The translations under genes were made by a program, and so were the position numbers. Below the pieces are notes generated by a model. That model saw only the letters and a list, made by a program, of their open reading frames with translations. It was not told the DNA's origin and did no database searches. A stretch of DNA of 64,000 bases from Lobulomyces angularis (lineage: Eukaryota; Chytridiomycota; Chytridiomycetes; Lobulomycetales; Lobulomycetaceae). The stretch is taken from contig JADHYX010000033.1 in assembly GCA_027604685.1 (NCBI GenBank), positions 7,933 through 71,932 of the forward strand, read 5' to 3'. Position 1 is the first letter of the stretch, and every line of letters begins with the position of its first letter. Of this stretch, positions 35,915-50,260 are shown piece after piece.

Positions 35915-37212
35915 TTTTCTTTTAATTTAAAGTTAATTTTAATAATTAACATAAATGGTTTTTGGTATTTGTTATATATAATTTTTTGTGTATTAAAATA
36001 TAGATCATTTCAAAACTGTTATGGTGTTGTGGAGTAGAAGTTGGCGCTGTAGAAAAATGGTTTTCCTCTTCTGAAGACAGAATTTTGTTCATTTTTACAC
36101 TTTCACTATAAAAAAATAGCGAAAAGAGAAAATTCTAAGAATTCAAAATCATGGTAAAATTTTGAGGGTGTTTTTATCATAAAGCATCACTGCAAAATTG
36201 TGATTTAGCATCCTAATTACAAAAAATTTTACGTGAGTAGGAAAACAACACTTTCAAAGTGATCCCGATAGTTTTTAAATAATGAATAGTTTTAAATATA
36301 AAGGTATTTACTGCCAATCATTATTCTGGTTATCATTATCAGCATATCATAATCGAGAATTTTGTAAGTGTCACAAAGATTAGCAATGGGTTAATGGCCA
36401 GTTAGAGTTGGAAGCAATTTTGTTGGAATAAATACACTATAAATATATATATTCTTAATATATTCTTTTTTGCAAATCAATGGAATAAATAATAACTTTT
36501 GATAAATGCATATTCAAAGATGATTTTAAATTGGATAATGATTCGTAAAATCTCAATAAAAAAGTAATTTTTTAAAAATGATGGAATCGCCATTTTATAT
36601 CAAATCGAATTCATCCCGCTTATTTTTATAGTATATATGCTTAAGGTGAAGTTTATTTTTAACATCTCAACTTCTTATGAATTTGGGCGTACTTTCATGA
36701 ATCTTACAAAAGCGTGAGACTGTGATACTGACTGATGTCAAAGTGTAAATTCCGAATCTCAATAAACATTAAATTGAAAGTAACTAATTTTTTCTAAAAG
36801 TGTCTTTAATTTTTTTACAGCATAATCGAAAATTAGATTGATTTTGGGTTGGAGGACCAACTTAAAAACATCACTATCATGTTTGTCGTTGGGACAAACT
36901 TTATAAAAGAAGTGACAGCCAGAAACTACATTATGATCAAAATTTCCAAAACTAGTTTGGCACAAATGATTAAGTAACCATTTTTCCCTCGCCAACCCTG
37001 AAATTATGGAAGTCATTGATGAAACAGATAATTTAGTAACCATTCTCAATAGAAAATTTAATTAACATGGAAGCAAACAAAAAAACCCCCCCTCCTAACG
37101 TCACTTAACAATATAGTTTGGTTTCAATTTTTTTCGATTTTTTTATATGGTAAAGCAATATCAATGAAGAGTTAAAAAATTCTTCAGATTGTAATAGATT
37201 TACATTGAATTT
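35915..37212. other. gene-poor region upstream of the beta-amylase gene
   Basis: The first few hundred bases should hold the beta-amylase promoter. A minus-strand open stretch of 96 codons (37049-36759; MRMVTKLSVSSMTSIISGL...) has no recognised family, signal peptide or convincing splice partner. I note it but do not call it a gene. A run of eight C lies at 37086-37093, unusual in this AT-rich DNA. Confidence 0.35.
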
Positions 37213-37594
37213 TTAAGAATACTTAAGTTTTTCTGTGAAACCTCTTCCATAAAAAATGGTTTTTTTAGTAACAAGCAGTTCTGAAATGAAGTCTGTTATC
37301 ATACCTAAAATATAAAAATTTAAACATTAAAAATGATTTCAATAATAAAACCAAATGCATCACCGACTGCAGAAATTTCTAAATTAAGATCATTAATAGG
37401 TAAAGAAAATAATGATTACCTTCCAGTTGCTCAGTTGGCATATTAAATCTCTTTGTAGTGTTTAGTATTGTTACTTCAGTAAAGGCTACACTTCGAGCAG
37501 CTGTATTGAGATGACTTTGCGATGGAGAATGTATACTGGGTACTCCAGTTATAATGGAATTAACAGGAAATGCTTGCCAATGTGGTAGATTCAT
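37213..37594 (-). CDS. possible small hypothetical gene, three exons
   Basis: A tentative model. Exon 1 starts at 37594 (MNLPHWQAFPVNSIITGVPS) and ends at the donor GTAATC (near 37421). A GT...AG intron leads to EISAVGDAF, and a second GTTTTA...TTTTAG intron of about 47 nt leads to GMITDFISELLVTKKTIFYG and a TAA at 37213. The predicted product is about 97 aa. Frame continuity over two introns with typical lengths is the only support. There is no recognised domain. It could equally be a decayed gene or the 5' part of a longer one reaching the open stretch at 36759-37049. Confidence 0.25.
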
Positions 37595-38454
37595 GAAATT
37601 TCAATAAAGAACAGAGCTTTCAGAATAAAATATGAAAAAAAAATTAGTTTCTATATAAAATAAAAAAATAAACAAGAAGAATGTCTGATATAAAATTTAA
37701 AAACATTGCAATATATTAAACGTTTAGTAAATTTACTCAAAGGCAACATAAATAAGAAAAAAACATCAGGAAATCGAATTGTTAAAGAAAAGAAGGAATC
37801 TTGAAAAGTTAAAGAAAAAAACCACTTCGAAAAAAGTATTTAATTAAAAGAAAAAGAAAATTCAAAAATATAATCAAACAACTTCAATACCATATTATTA
37901 ATACATTAAAAAAAAAATGTAATGTTTTATGAAGAGATCACAGTGTTGTTCAAATTTCTTACATAAAATATTAAAAATAGATTTTCAAATGCTATACTTT
38001 TCATCATAAAACCCATTGTTTGGTAAATGAAGCTTACCCTACAGAAACTTGTTGAACTTGTGGAAAACTAAATGATTCAAAAATTTCAAAAAGTTATTTT
38101 TGTAGTCAATGTAACAAACTGGTGGAAGAGATGAAGATGTGGCAAAATTCATTTTAATGAATGGTTTAATTTTAAATAAACTCTTTGTTGAAATAAAATT
38201 AAAAAAAAAAAATTGGCTGCGGCAAATGGTGGTGAAAGAACTTGACATAACTGTAGATAAATTTAACATTTGTTAGCTTTTTCTTCTTCATTTTTTTTTA
38301 AGTCAAAGTATATTAAAATTTCTAAAGTTATAGTATAGTTTATTGAGCGGTTAGATGTCCAATCAGATGTAAATTTTATATTGGAAAAAATAATAAAATA
38401 AAAATACTACTCCTAACAATCGTTTAAATTAAAATCATAAACAATTTAAAAAAT
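37595..38454. other. intergenic, A-rich
   Basis: A-rich DNA (37600-37920). A 76-codon minus-strand open stretch at 38269-38039 (Ser/Phe-rich) has no recognisable features, and a reading frame ending in QQVSVG with a donor-like GGTAAGC at about 38035 hints at an exon, but no model could be completed. Confidence 0.3.
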
Positions 38455-38700
38455 ATGAAAAAACTAATACTTTTGATTTTCAACTTGGGAATACTATATA
38501 GTTGTGCTGCTACATTTCCAGTTCCATTTAATGAATTTGTGGAAGAGTTAAATGGAACCTTTTCAAAACAAGAAGAATTAAAAATAAAAAAGCTTAAAAA
38601 AAGGGAACAGTTGCTTGTTCCTGGTAGATTAAATAAAAAAAATTTGTATAGTGACAATTTTTACAATCTTGTTGCACATAAACTAAAATTAGAGTTATAA
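38455..38700 (+). CDS. small secreted protein
   Basis: 81-aa single-exon frame. The N-terminus MKKLILLIFNLGILYSCAAT is a textbook signal peptide, with likely cleavage after the Ser-Cys-Ala-Ala stretch. The mature part is about 60 residues, Lys/Leu/Asn-rich (KIKKLKKREQLLVPGR), with no cysteines left to form disulfides. No family recognised. It could be a secreted peptide precursor; the KKREQ and PGR-x-NKK sites look like possible basic processing sites, but that is inference. Confidence 0.5.
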   Translation: MKKLILLIFNLGILYSCAATFPVPFNEFVEELNGTFSKQEELKIKKLKKREQLLVPGRLNKKNLYSDNFYNLVAHKLKLEL

Positions 38701-39071
38701 AAGAGATACTATAATTACCAGTGAAATATATTATTTAAACTCAACTATAGCAAATTCAAAAATAAACCTTGTAAATTAATTATGTTTTAACATCATTCAT
38801 TTTTTTTTTGATATGATCCCTTTAATGCATACATTCTTCAATATTTAAATTCAAGGTTTTATATTGCTTAATTCATTATTTTTTTTCTTCATTATTTAAA
38901 ACTTGTTTTCTTATGTAGATGTTAATATTTACCATTTGCATGTTAGGAATTGATATTCCTAATTTGTTTACAAAACAAAAGGCATAAAAATTGAGGCTTT
39001 TTAGTTATATAAAAAGAATGAATTAAGTAACTGAGAACCCAAATTAACTACACAGTTAACTCCAAATTTTT

Positions 39072-40143
39072 ATGATTCTCAAAAAGTGGTATAGCAACCT
39101 CTCCTCAACGTAATTATATCCTGTATTTCTAATTGCTAATAAGTTTACAAAGTTTTAGGTTTCCAACAGAAAACTCCTCAGGTAAAGACTCCAAATTAGT
39201 ACACACACTTAATCTTGAGGAAACCTTAATTAAATTTGCAAATAACCAGGATGTGATCAACAAATCCAATGTTTACACAGATTTAAATAGAAATTTAACG
39301 AACCTCATAAAACTGACTGAAGATGACGTTATAAATTTATCCACTCCAATTCGCGAATTTAAAATTCATTATGATAAGACTGGTCTTTCTAAGCAAGAAA
39401 TGGATATGCGAAATCCTTCTTCCAATATTTTACAAGCAAAAAAATTTTTGAAGTTGAGATATAGCAAAGGCTGGAATAATTGTAATCTGTTCATAATAAA
39501 AGAAGAAACTAACTTAGAAGAGTGGAACATTTCAAAAGAGCTGGATAAAGTATTTACACTAAATACAACTGATTCCAATTCAATTTCTTCAGAATCTATT
39601 GAAAAAATTGAATCAGCATCAACAAGTAAAAAAAACAACAACTCGGATAAGAAAAATGACAGCTGTTATGAATCTCCAATAACAGAAATAGCTGAGAATT
39701 TATTTATTAATGATATAATTTGTCAAGAGTGTTATGATACTGGATTTGAAGTTGAAGGTCAAATGTGTGATAAATGTAGCATTAATTCACACGAAAAGCA
39801 CGAAATGGAGGACATTAGGGTGGATTCCAAATATTCTAGTTGCAGCAGCTTCTCTAGCAATGCATCAAAATTTGATTATTACGATTTTATGTTGAAAAAC
39901 AACATGAAAAAAGAAAGAAAAGAAAGTTTTGAGAATTGTTGTAAAAGTGACGCTATAGTTACGAAGAGTTTTAATGGCATTACCCAAAGTTCAATTGTAA
40001 TTACCAGTAGGAGTGGTAATGCCAAGGTAAATTTTAGACCTTTTTCTATGGAATTACCAAAAAAAAATGCTCACCAAAGGATATCCAAAGATTACGGTTC
40101 TTCAGCTAATGATAAAATTAGAAAAAGTCTTTTTTTATTTTGA
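39072..40143 (+). CDS. hypothetical protein with a double CxxC knuckle
   Basis: I do not recognise this 340-aa protein. A 38-nt first exon (39072-39109, MILKKWYSNLSST) is spliced across a 49-nt intron to 39159-40143; the join restores one frame. The short basic, acid-free N-terminus could be a mitochondrial presequence. The first half includes LNLEETLIKFANN and RNPSSNILQAKKFLKLRYSK. A Ser/Asn-rich linker follows. Then ICQECYDTGFEVEGQMCDKC (about residues 205-224) carries C-x2-C...C-x2-C, a small zinc knuckle like those of DnaJ or rubredoxin-type sites. A Ser-rich tail with FRPFSMELPKKNAHQR follows. The stop is only 93 nt upstream of the SMC3 start. Confidence 0.6.
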
Positions 40144-40236
40144 TATGTAATTAATGAAAATATGAAATAATTTACCAAATTTTCTTAAATTATTTGAAGG
40201 GTTTTTACTAATACCCTTGTAAAAAAAATAAAATTT

Positions 40237-44796
<4,560 letters not shown>

Positions 44797-45031
44797 TTTT
44801 ACTTTTTAAAAATATGAAAAAAAAGAATTAGTTTTTAAATTTGTATTGTACATAAAAGATTATAAAGAAAAATTGTTATAAAAGTTTTATTTGCTTCATT
44901 ATTTAAATATTGATATCAAATCAAATTCAAGCTAACTATTGTACATATTCACAAAAGTAAACAATAAATAAAAAGAAAAAAAAATATTTATATTTTAAGA
45001 TATTTTTAGTTTATTGTAACATTTAAATTTC

Positions 45032-45743
45032 TTAATTTTTGCTCTTTTTTGATTTTTTATTTGCAGCCTTTTTTGCAGCTTTGTTTTCAGCTCTACTTGG
45101 AGTTTTTTTTGAAGATTCTGCAGATTCTGTTTTCTTTTTATCACTTGCATTTTTATTAGCTCCAGTATCACTGTTTGCTGTTGCATCTGGTCTATTACCA
45201 CTGGTGCCTTCTCCTTTTGCTAAACAATGATTTAGAATTTTTTCCTAAAAAAATTTACCATCATTAGCAACTAGCTTCCCAAATTCACCAATAGTAGGAG
45301 TGGCTTTGCCAATAAACTTTTCATCGGTGCAAGGAACTTCAGGATTTGCAACTTTACCACCTTTAATAATTTGATTTACTGGTGCAATGCACATATTGGC
45401 ACCTAACTGATGAAATTAAAAAAAAAAAATTAACTCTCTAATGTGTAAAAAACTTTTCACTTACTTGTGCATCAAATTCAGGGAAATTCTCAACAAATTG
45501 GTTGGCTACTAAAGTTCTTTTGCATTCATTTCCTCCTGATCCATTTGCTGCTTTTATAGCCAATGCAAATTCACCTTTAAGTTTTCCACAAGTAACCTTG
45601 GCACCTTCAACAGTTTTAGGGTTACTTGCACAAAATTTTTCCAGATCATCACGAAAGCCAGCAGTTTTGCTATCTTTTAAGGCAGCTCTTGTTGCAGAAA
45701 ATAAGCACGATGCAGTTATAATTGATAAAGTAAAAAATTTCAT
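45032..45743 (-). CDS. secreted cysteine-containing protein, paralog 1
   Basis: 204 aa in three exons (45743-45465, 45406-45259, 45219-45032). Signal peptide MKFFTLSIITASCLFSATRA. The mature part has five Cys (residues 38, 52, 74, 99, 119) at spacings kept in the gene at 46205. Shared blocks are CGKLKGEFALAIKAA, ECKRT..ANQFVENFPEFDAQ, ANMC.APVNQ and PCTDEKFIGKATP.IGEFGK. The tail is low complexity and Lys/Ala-rich (KAAKKAANKKSKKSKN), strongly basic. No known family. It lies head to head with its paralog. A CATATAAAAG TATA-like box begins about 50 nt upstream. An extracellular matrix, adhesion or effector role is possible, but nothing in the sequence decides. Confidence 0.8.
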
Positions 45744-46204
45744 TATATTTTTGTTAAATTTTGTTGAGTTTGTTTAACACAGTTTTTTTTTGCTTTTATA
45801 TGCATTAGGGTTTTGTAGGGTGCCAAAATATTTAATTTCACTGAAAATATTTATTAAATTTTGTTTATTTCTTTAAATTTTAATGTGTCATCCAGGACCA
45901 GCATAATAAAAAAACAAAAAGTAGAACTAAAAAACCAATTAAAAAAAGGAACTTCGCAACAAAAAATAACAGATTAATATTGGATAAGTTGTTGAATTTT
46001 TTTGTGTTAATGTGTGCTTAAAATCTATGTGTTCCTTCAGGCACCACATCCCAAAAAGCCCCATCACCACACACAAAATTAAATCTACACAGTTAAATTA
46101 ACTTATTAAATGCCAATGGCTTTAATTCAAAGAATGATAAGAAAATGAAAATATATATAAAAGATGTACTTGATCAGATAAATGATTTTTAAACAAAAAA
46201 CTCA
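45744..46204. promoter_or_regulatory. bidirectional promoter of the head-to-head secreted pair
   Basis: 461 nt between the two start codons. Each side has a TATA-like box at similar distance: CATATAAAAG on the minus strand at 45802-45793 (about 50 nt upstream of its ATG) and TATATAAAAG on the plus strand at 46154-46163 (about 42 nt upstream of its ATG). The matched boxes suggest the duplicated genes kept the same core promoter. No other motif is called. Confidence 0.5.
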
Positions 46205-46875
46205 ATGAAATTTTCAACCACAATTTTTTTAGCATTCTTCTTCGCTGAAACTCAATGTGCAATTAAAGATGAGCGCACCAATACCATAAAAGATCAACTA
46301 AAGGAATTTTGTGACACTAAACCAGAATCAGGTATTTACGATCCTAAAAATTCTACATTAAAGAGTTAATTGACTTTTTTGTATTAGTTGATGGGACGAA
46401 CTGTGGAAGCTTAAAAGGTGCATTTTCAAAAGCAATCTTGGCTGCTGCAGGTTTCGGGGGGAAAGAATGTGAAAGAACTAAAATAGCAAATCAGTTCGTT
46501 AATGCATTTCCAGCTTTTGATCAGCAGTTGGCTGCAAACATGTGCGTTACTCCAGTCAAGTAAGTTTTTTGAAATTGTGATTGGTGACATTAAACTTGTT
46601 TTAAAAAATTTAGTCAAGTCTTTAATGTACCAGCTGAGATTCCTTGTACCAGTGAAAAGTTTATAGGTAACGCTACACCTAGTTTTGGTGAGTTCGGAAA
46701 AGTTGTTCAAAATAATGGTGAAGGTGCAGCGCCTGTTGGTGCCGTAGGTCCTTCTTCTAATTCCAAAAAAAAGGACAATGCTGTAAACAATGAAACTTCT
46801 GGAGCTTCGCAAACCAGAGCTGAAAAGAAAGCGGCGAAGAAGGCAAAGAAAGCTTCAAAACAAGAAAAAAAGTGA
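46205..46875 (+). CDS. secreted cysteine-containing protein, paralog 2
   Basis: 186 aa in three exons (46205-46331, 46388-46559, 46614-46875). Signal peptide MKFSTTIFLAFFFAETQCA. The mature protein keeps the five Cys of the 45032 gene (here residues 36, 48, 70, 95, 111) and the blocks CGSLKGAFSKAILAA, ANQFVNAFPAFDQQL, ANMCVTPVNQ and PCTSEKFIGNATPSFGEFGK. The tail is again Lys/Ala-rich (RAEKKAAKKAKKASKQEKK). Intron positions are different from the paralog: here they fall after PES and inside PVN|Q, there after DAQ and in the acidic ND turn. The last bases of this gene, with its 3' flank, form the left edge of the tandem duplication that follows. Function unknown. Confidence 0.8.
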
Positions 46876-47165
46876 ATAGATTCTTTTTTAAATGGATTAT
46901 CTTTTCTTTTTTCGTACTTTATTTTATCTATGTATCTATTGTATAAACTTCCTAAGTTGTGCTATATTTGATTTGATATCATATAACCTTCTTGCATTAA
47001 AAATTAATATTACAAATAAAACTACTTTGGAAATAAAGAAATTTTTTATTTATATTTGAAAAAAAATCTAGAATCTTCTTGCTCTACATAAAAAATTTAA
47101 AATCAAGTTAAAATTATTGTATTAAGTTAATTGCAACAAGGGACTTTATAATTTTAAAGATAAAA

Positions 47166-48146
47166 ATGTTCCCAAATTTTACACCAACACCACTAAGAAT
47201 CATTTCGTTAACGATAACATTTTTAATAATATTGGTCCCAATTGCACGAATTATTTATCAATTTTACAAAAGCAAAAAGAAAAATATTTTAAAAGCCAGT
47301 CAAATTCGATATTCCTTTATAATTTCGTTGGGAATAATAGTAACGCAAACCGCATCATTCATTCACCAATTTCATAATTATGCTATTGAAGATGACAATG
47401 TATCATTAAAATTCAACGCAGTCGAGACAAGGTATAGTTTTTTCAGAGGTATTAATAATAAATACCTTATAAACTTTCAGAATTTAAATATTATTTTTAA
47501 TTTAGACATCAACAACCAATTCCTTACAATATTTGTAACTTTTTCACTATGGGGAACATTCTGTCTTATCATTCTAATGGGTTTAGACCGGTATTCAAGA
47601 TTAGATTTAACTTTAAAGTATTCTGTAAAGTACTACATAGCTGTTTCAGTTAAGATCTTTTCAGTGTTTCTGGGAATTTCGTTTTTCATATTTGAACTCT
47701 TTGAAGTTACATTTTTAGCGTATGTTAGTGAAGATTCAGGAACTCTGGAAATGCAAATCATGAGGACAAAGATGTATCCGATTTATATTGTTTTCAACGT
47801 TACTTTAACTGGATGGTATACTGCCCTAGATTTCTGCCTTTGTATAAAAATGGTTAAAACAGTTATAAATGAGAGGAAATTGGCAAATCCATTTTTAAAG
47901 AAGAAGCTAATTTTGGTCTTTATTATAATTTCATTAATGGACGTTGCGGCTCTAGTAATGTATTCTTCTCAAACGTCTAAAGCATTGAATCATATATCGA
48001 TTTCAGTTGCAAACATTCACTTTCTGTTTTCAACTATCCTATTGGAACTTATTAGTTCCTTTTTAATAAAAAAGAATAAAAAAATTAAGACGGTAACTCA
48101 ATTATCCAGTGTTGCATTTACCGAAACAGAGCAAAATGCCGTTTAA
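47166..48146 (+). CDS. seven-helix membrane protein, DRY motif (family member 2)
   Basis: 307 aa from exons 47166-47448 and 47506-48146; the 57-nt intron is a multiple of three without an in-frame stop, so unspliced RNA would also translate. It is called an intron because the same position is interrupted by an out-of-frame intron in the paralog at 16279. Seven hydrophobic helices, with ILMGLDRYSRL after helix 3 (DRY at residues 122-124), TGWYTALDFCLCIKMVKTV in helix 5 and NHISISVANIHFLFS in helix 7. The loop HNYAIEDDNVSLKFN..RYSFFR is conserved in all three members. It resembles a receptor in layout, but NPxxY and other class-A landmarks are absent. The tail is short and Lys-rich, ending TETEQNAV. 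Unknown family. Confidence 0.78.
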   Translation: MFPNFTPTPLRIISLTITFLIILVPIARIIYQFYKSKKKNILKASQIRYSFIISLGIIVTQTASFIHQFHNYAIEDDNVSLKFNAVETRYSFFRGINNKYLINFQNLNIIFNLDINNQFLTIFVTFSLWGTFCLIILMGLDRYSRLDLTLKYSVKYYIAVSVKIFSVFLGISFFIFELFEVTFLAYVSEDSGTLEMQIMRTKMYPIYIVFNVTLTGWYTALDFCLCIKMVKTVINERKLANPFLKKKLILVFIIISLMDVAALVMYSSQTSKALNHISISVANIHFLFSTILLELISSFLIKKNKKIKTVTQLSSVAFTETEQNAV

Positions 48147-48399
48147 TAAATTTTTAATTGTAAATATTTAAAAAATTTTGTTAGTCTTTTTGTTAGTCAA
48201 AGAGTATCAATTTTTAAATGAAGTTTTTTTAATTTTTATTTTTTTTTGAAAAATCTTTTATTTTGATGTCACATATATAATAGTTACTTTTGATTAAAAC
48301 AATTAAAATTATCGTAACATATTTTTGATTATTAATTTGAATCAATTGATGAACTGCTATGAAATTTTATTCTTTTATTAATTAGTTCCTTTTTTTTAG

Positions 48400-48646
48400 G
48401 TTTATCAGCATTTCAAAAATATTTCTTTGTGGAGGATATTTATTAAAATCCAATGTTAAATCAAAAAATGAAGAATATTGAAGTTGTAATCAGATGCTTG
48501 AAATTTATTTCAAGAAAAAGACTATATAAATCATAGATTTTATAAAAGAAGTGTTTATCGTGATGTAGTTGTTGGAGAGTTTATTAAAAATTCTAAAAAA
48601 TTCAGAATTTCAATACTTTAATGGAAATTTATTAATTTTAAGAGCT
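48400..48646 (+). pseudogene. decayed UTP22 5'-region fragment inside the duplication
   Basis: Matches the intact UTP22 gene at about 50850-51125 over roughly 240 nt with many substitutions and small deletions; for example ggaggatatttattaaaatc here against ggaggatatctattaaaatc there, and aagaaaaagactatataaat against aagaaaaagactatttaaat. Small deletions break the frame (KNEEKN region and the FNKNSNKLSLKAEF region), and there is no promoter or start. It is the right end of duplication copy 1 and marks the direction of the event. Confidence 0.8.
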
Positions 48647-48965
48647 TCAAAATAAGAAAAAGCTTCAAAACAAGAAAAAAGTGAATAGATTCTTTTTTAA
48701 ATGGATTATCTTTTCTTTTTCATTTATCTATGTATCTATTGTATAAACTTCCTAAGTTGTGATATATTTGATTTGATATCCTATAACCTTCTTGCATTAA
48801 AAATAAATATTACAAATAAAACTACTTTGGAAATAAAGAAATTTTTTATTTACTTTTGAAAAAAAAATCTAGAATCTTCTTACTCTATATGAAAAATTAA
48901 ATCAAGTTAATGTCAATGTATTAAGTTAATTATAACAAGGGACATTATAATTTTAAAGATAAAAA
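48647..48965. other. duplicated 3' tail of the secreted gene plus promoter of the next gene
   Basis: 48660-48690 repeats the last codons and stop of the 46205 gene, followed by its 3' flank (compare 46877-47165). It is therefore not a gene remnant with function, but duplicated flank now serving as the upstream region of the 48966 gene. The shared flank should contain the promoter of both seven-helix copies. Confidence 0.6.
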
Positions 48966-49949
48966 ATGTTCCCAGATTTTATACCAACACCACTAAGAAT
49001 CATTTCGTTAACGATAACACTTTTAACAATATTGGTCCCAATTGCACGAATTATTTATCAATTTTACAAAAGCAAAAAGAAAAATATTTTAAAAACCAGT
49101 CAAATTCGATATTCCTTTATAATTTTGTTGGGAATAATAGTAACGCAAACCGCATCATTCATTCACCAATTTCATAATTATGCTATTGAAGATGACAATG
49201 TATCATTAAAATTCAACGCAGTCGAGACAAGATATAGTTTTTTCAGAGGTATTAATAATAAATACCTTATAAACTTTCAGAATTTAAATATTATTTTTAA
49301 TTTAGAAATCAACAACCAATTCCTTACAATATTTGTAACTTTTTCACTATGGGGAACATCCTGTGTTATCATTCTAATGGGTTTAGACCGGTATTCAAGA
49401 TTAGCTTTAACTTTAAAGTATTCTGTAAATTACTACATAACTGTTTCAGTAAAGATCTTTTCAGTGTTTCTGGGAATTTCGTTTTTCATATTTGAACTCT
49501 TTGAAGTTACATTTTTAGCGTATGTTAGTGAAGATTCAGGAACTCTGGAAATGCAAATCATGAGGACAAAGATGTATCCGATTTATATTGTTTTCAACGT
49601 TACTTTAACTGGATGGTATACTGCCCTAGATTTCTGCCTTTGTATAAAAATGGTTAAAACAGTTATAAATGAGAGGAAATTGGCAAATCCATTTTTAAAG
49701 AAGAAGCTAATTTTGGTCTTTATTATAATTTCATTAATGGACATTGTGGCTATCTTAATGTATTCTTCTCAAAAGTCTAAAGCATTGAATCATATATCGA
49801 TTTCAGTTGCAAACATTCACTTTCTGTTTTCAAGTATCCTATTGGAACTTATTAGTTCCTTTTTAATAAAAAAGAATAAAAAAATTAAGTTGGTAACTCA
49901 ATTATCAAGTGTTGCAATTGCTACCGAAACAAAGCAAAATGCAGTTTAA
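48966..49949 (+). CDS. seven-helix membrane protein, DRY motif (family member 3)
   Basis: 308 aa from exons 48966-49248 and 49306-49949, with an intron identical in all 57 bases to that of the 47166 gene. The proteins are about 93 percent identical by my count. Differences cluster at the N-terminus and first two helices (FPDFIPTP, LLTILVP), at the turn after DRY (RLALTLKYSVNYY against RLDLTLKYSVKYY), in helix 6 (MDIVAILMYSSQKSK) and in the tail (VAIATETKQNAV). Helices 4-5 and the following loop are identical, also at DNA level, over nearly 300 nt. All family motifs are kept: RYSFFR, GLDRYSRL and NHISISVANIHF. Predicted membrane protein of unknown role. Confidence 0.78.
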   Translation: MFPDFIPTPLRIISLTITLLTILVPIARIIYQFYKSKKKNILKTSQIRYSFIILLGIIVTQTASFIHQFHNYAIEDDNVSLKFNAVETRYSFFRGINNKYLINFQNLNIIFNLEINNQFLTIFVTFSLWGTSCVIILMGLDRYSRLALTLKYSVNYYITVSVKIFSVFLGISFFIFELFEVTFLAYVSEDSGTLEMQIMRTKMYPIYIVFNVTLTGWYTALDFCLCIKMVKTVINERKLANPFLKKKLILVFIIISLMDIVAILMYSSQKSKALNHISISVANIHFLFSSILLELISSFLIKKNKKIKLVTQLSSVAIATETKQNAV

Positions 49950-50260
49950 TAAATTTTTAATTGTAAATATTTAAAAAAAAATTTTGTTAGTCATTTTGTT
50001 AGTCAAAGAGTATCAATTTTTAAATGAAGTTTTTTATTTTAATTTTTTTTTTGAAAAATCTTTTATTTTGATACCACATATAAATAGAAGTTACTTTTGA
50101 TTAAAACACTAAAAATCATCATAACATATTTTTAATTATTATTTTGAATCGTTTGAAGAATTGTTATGAAATTTTTTTGTTCTATCAATTATTTCCTTTT
50201 TAGGATTTTTTTTATATATATTATTTTTTTTTTTTTTTTTATATATATATAAAATTATAC

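Noticed and set aside
36759..37049. 96-codon minus-strand open stretch as a gene
   Set aside because: No recognised domain, signal peptide or supported splicing; length is within chance expectation for this region.
38039..38269. 76-codon minus-strand open stretch as a gene
   Set aside because: Low-complexity Ser/Phe composition and no complete exon model.
47449..47505. Treating the 57 in-frame bases of the seven-helix genes as coding
   Set aside because: The diverged paralog at 16279 has an out-of-frame intron at the same codon, and the 57 bases have GT...AG ends and a branch/T-rich layout.
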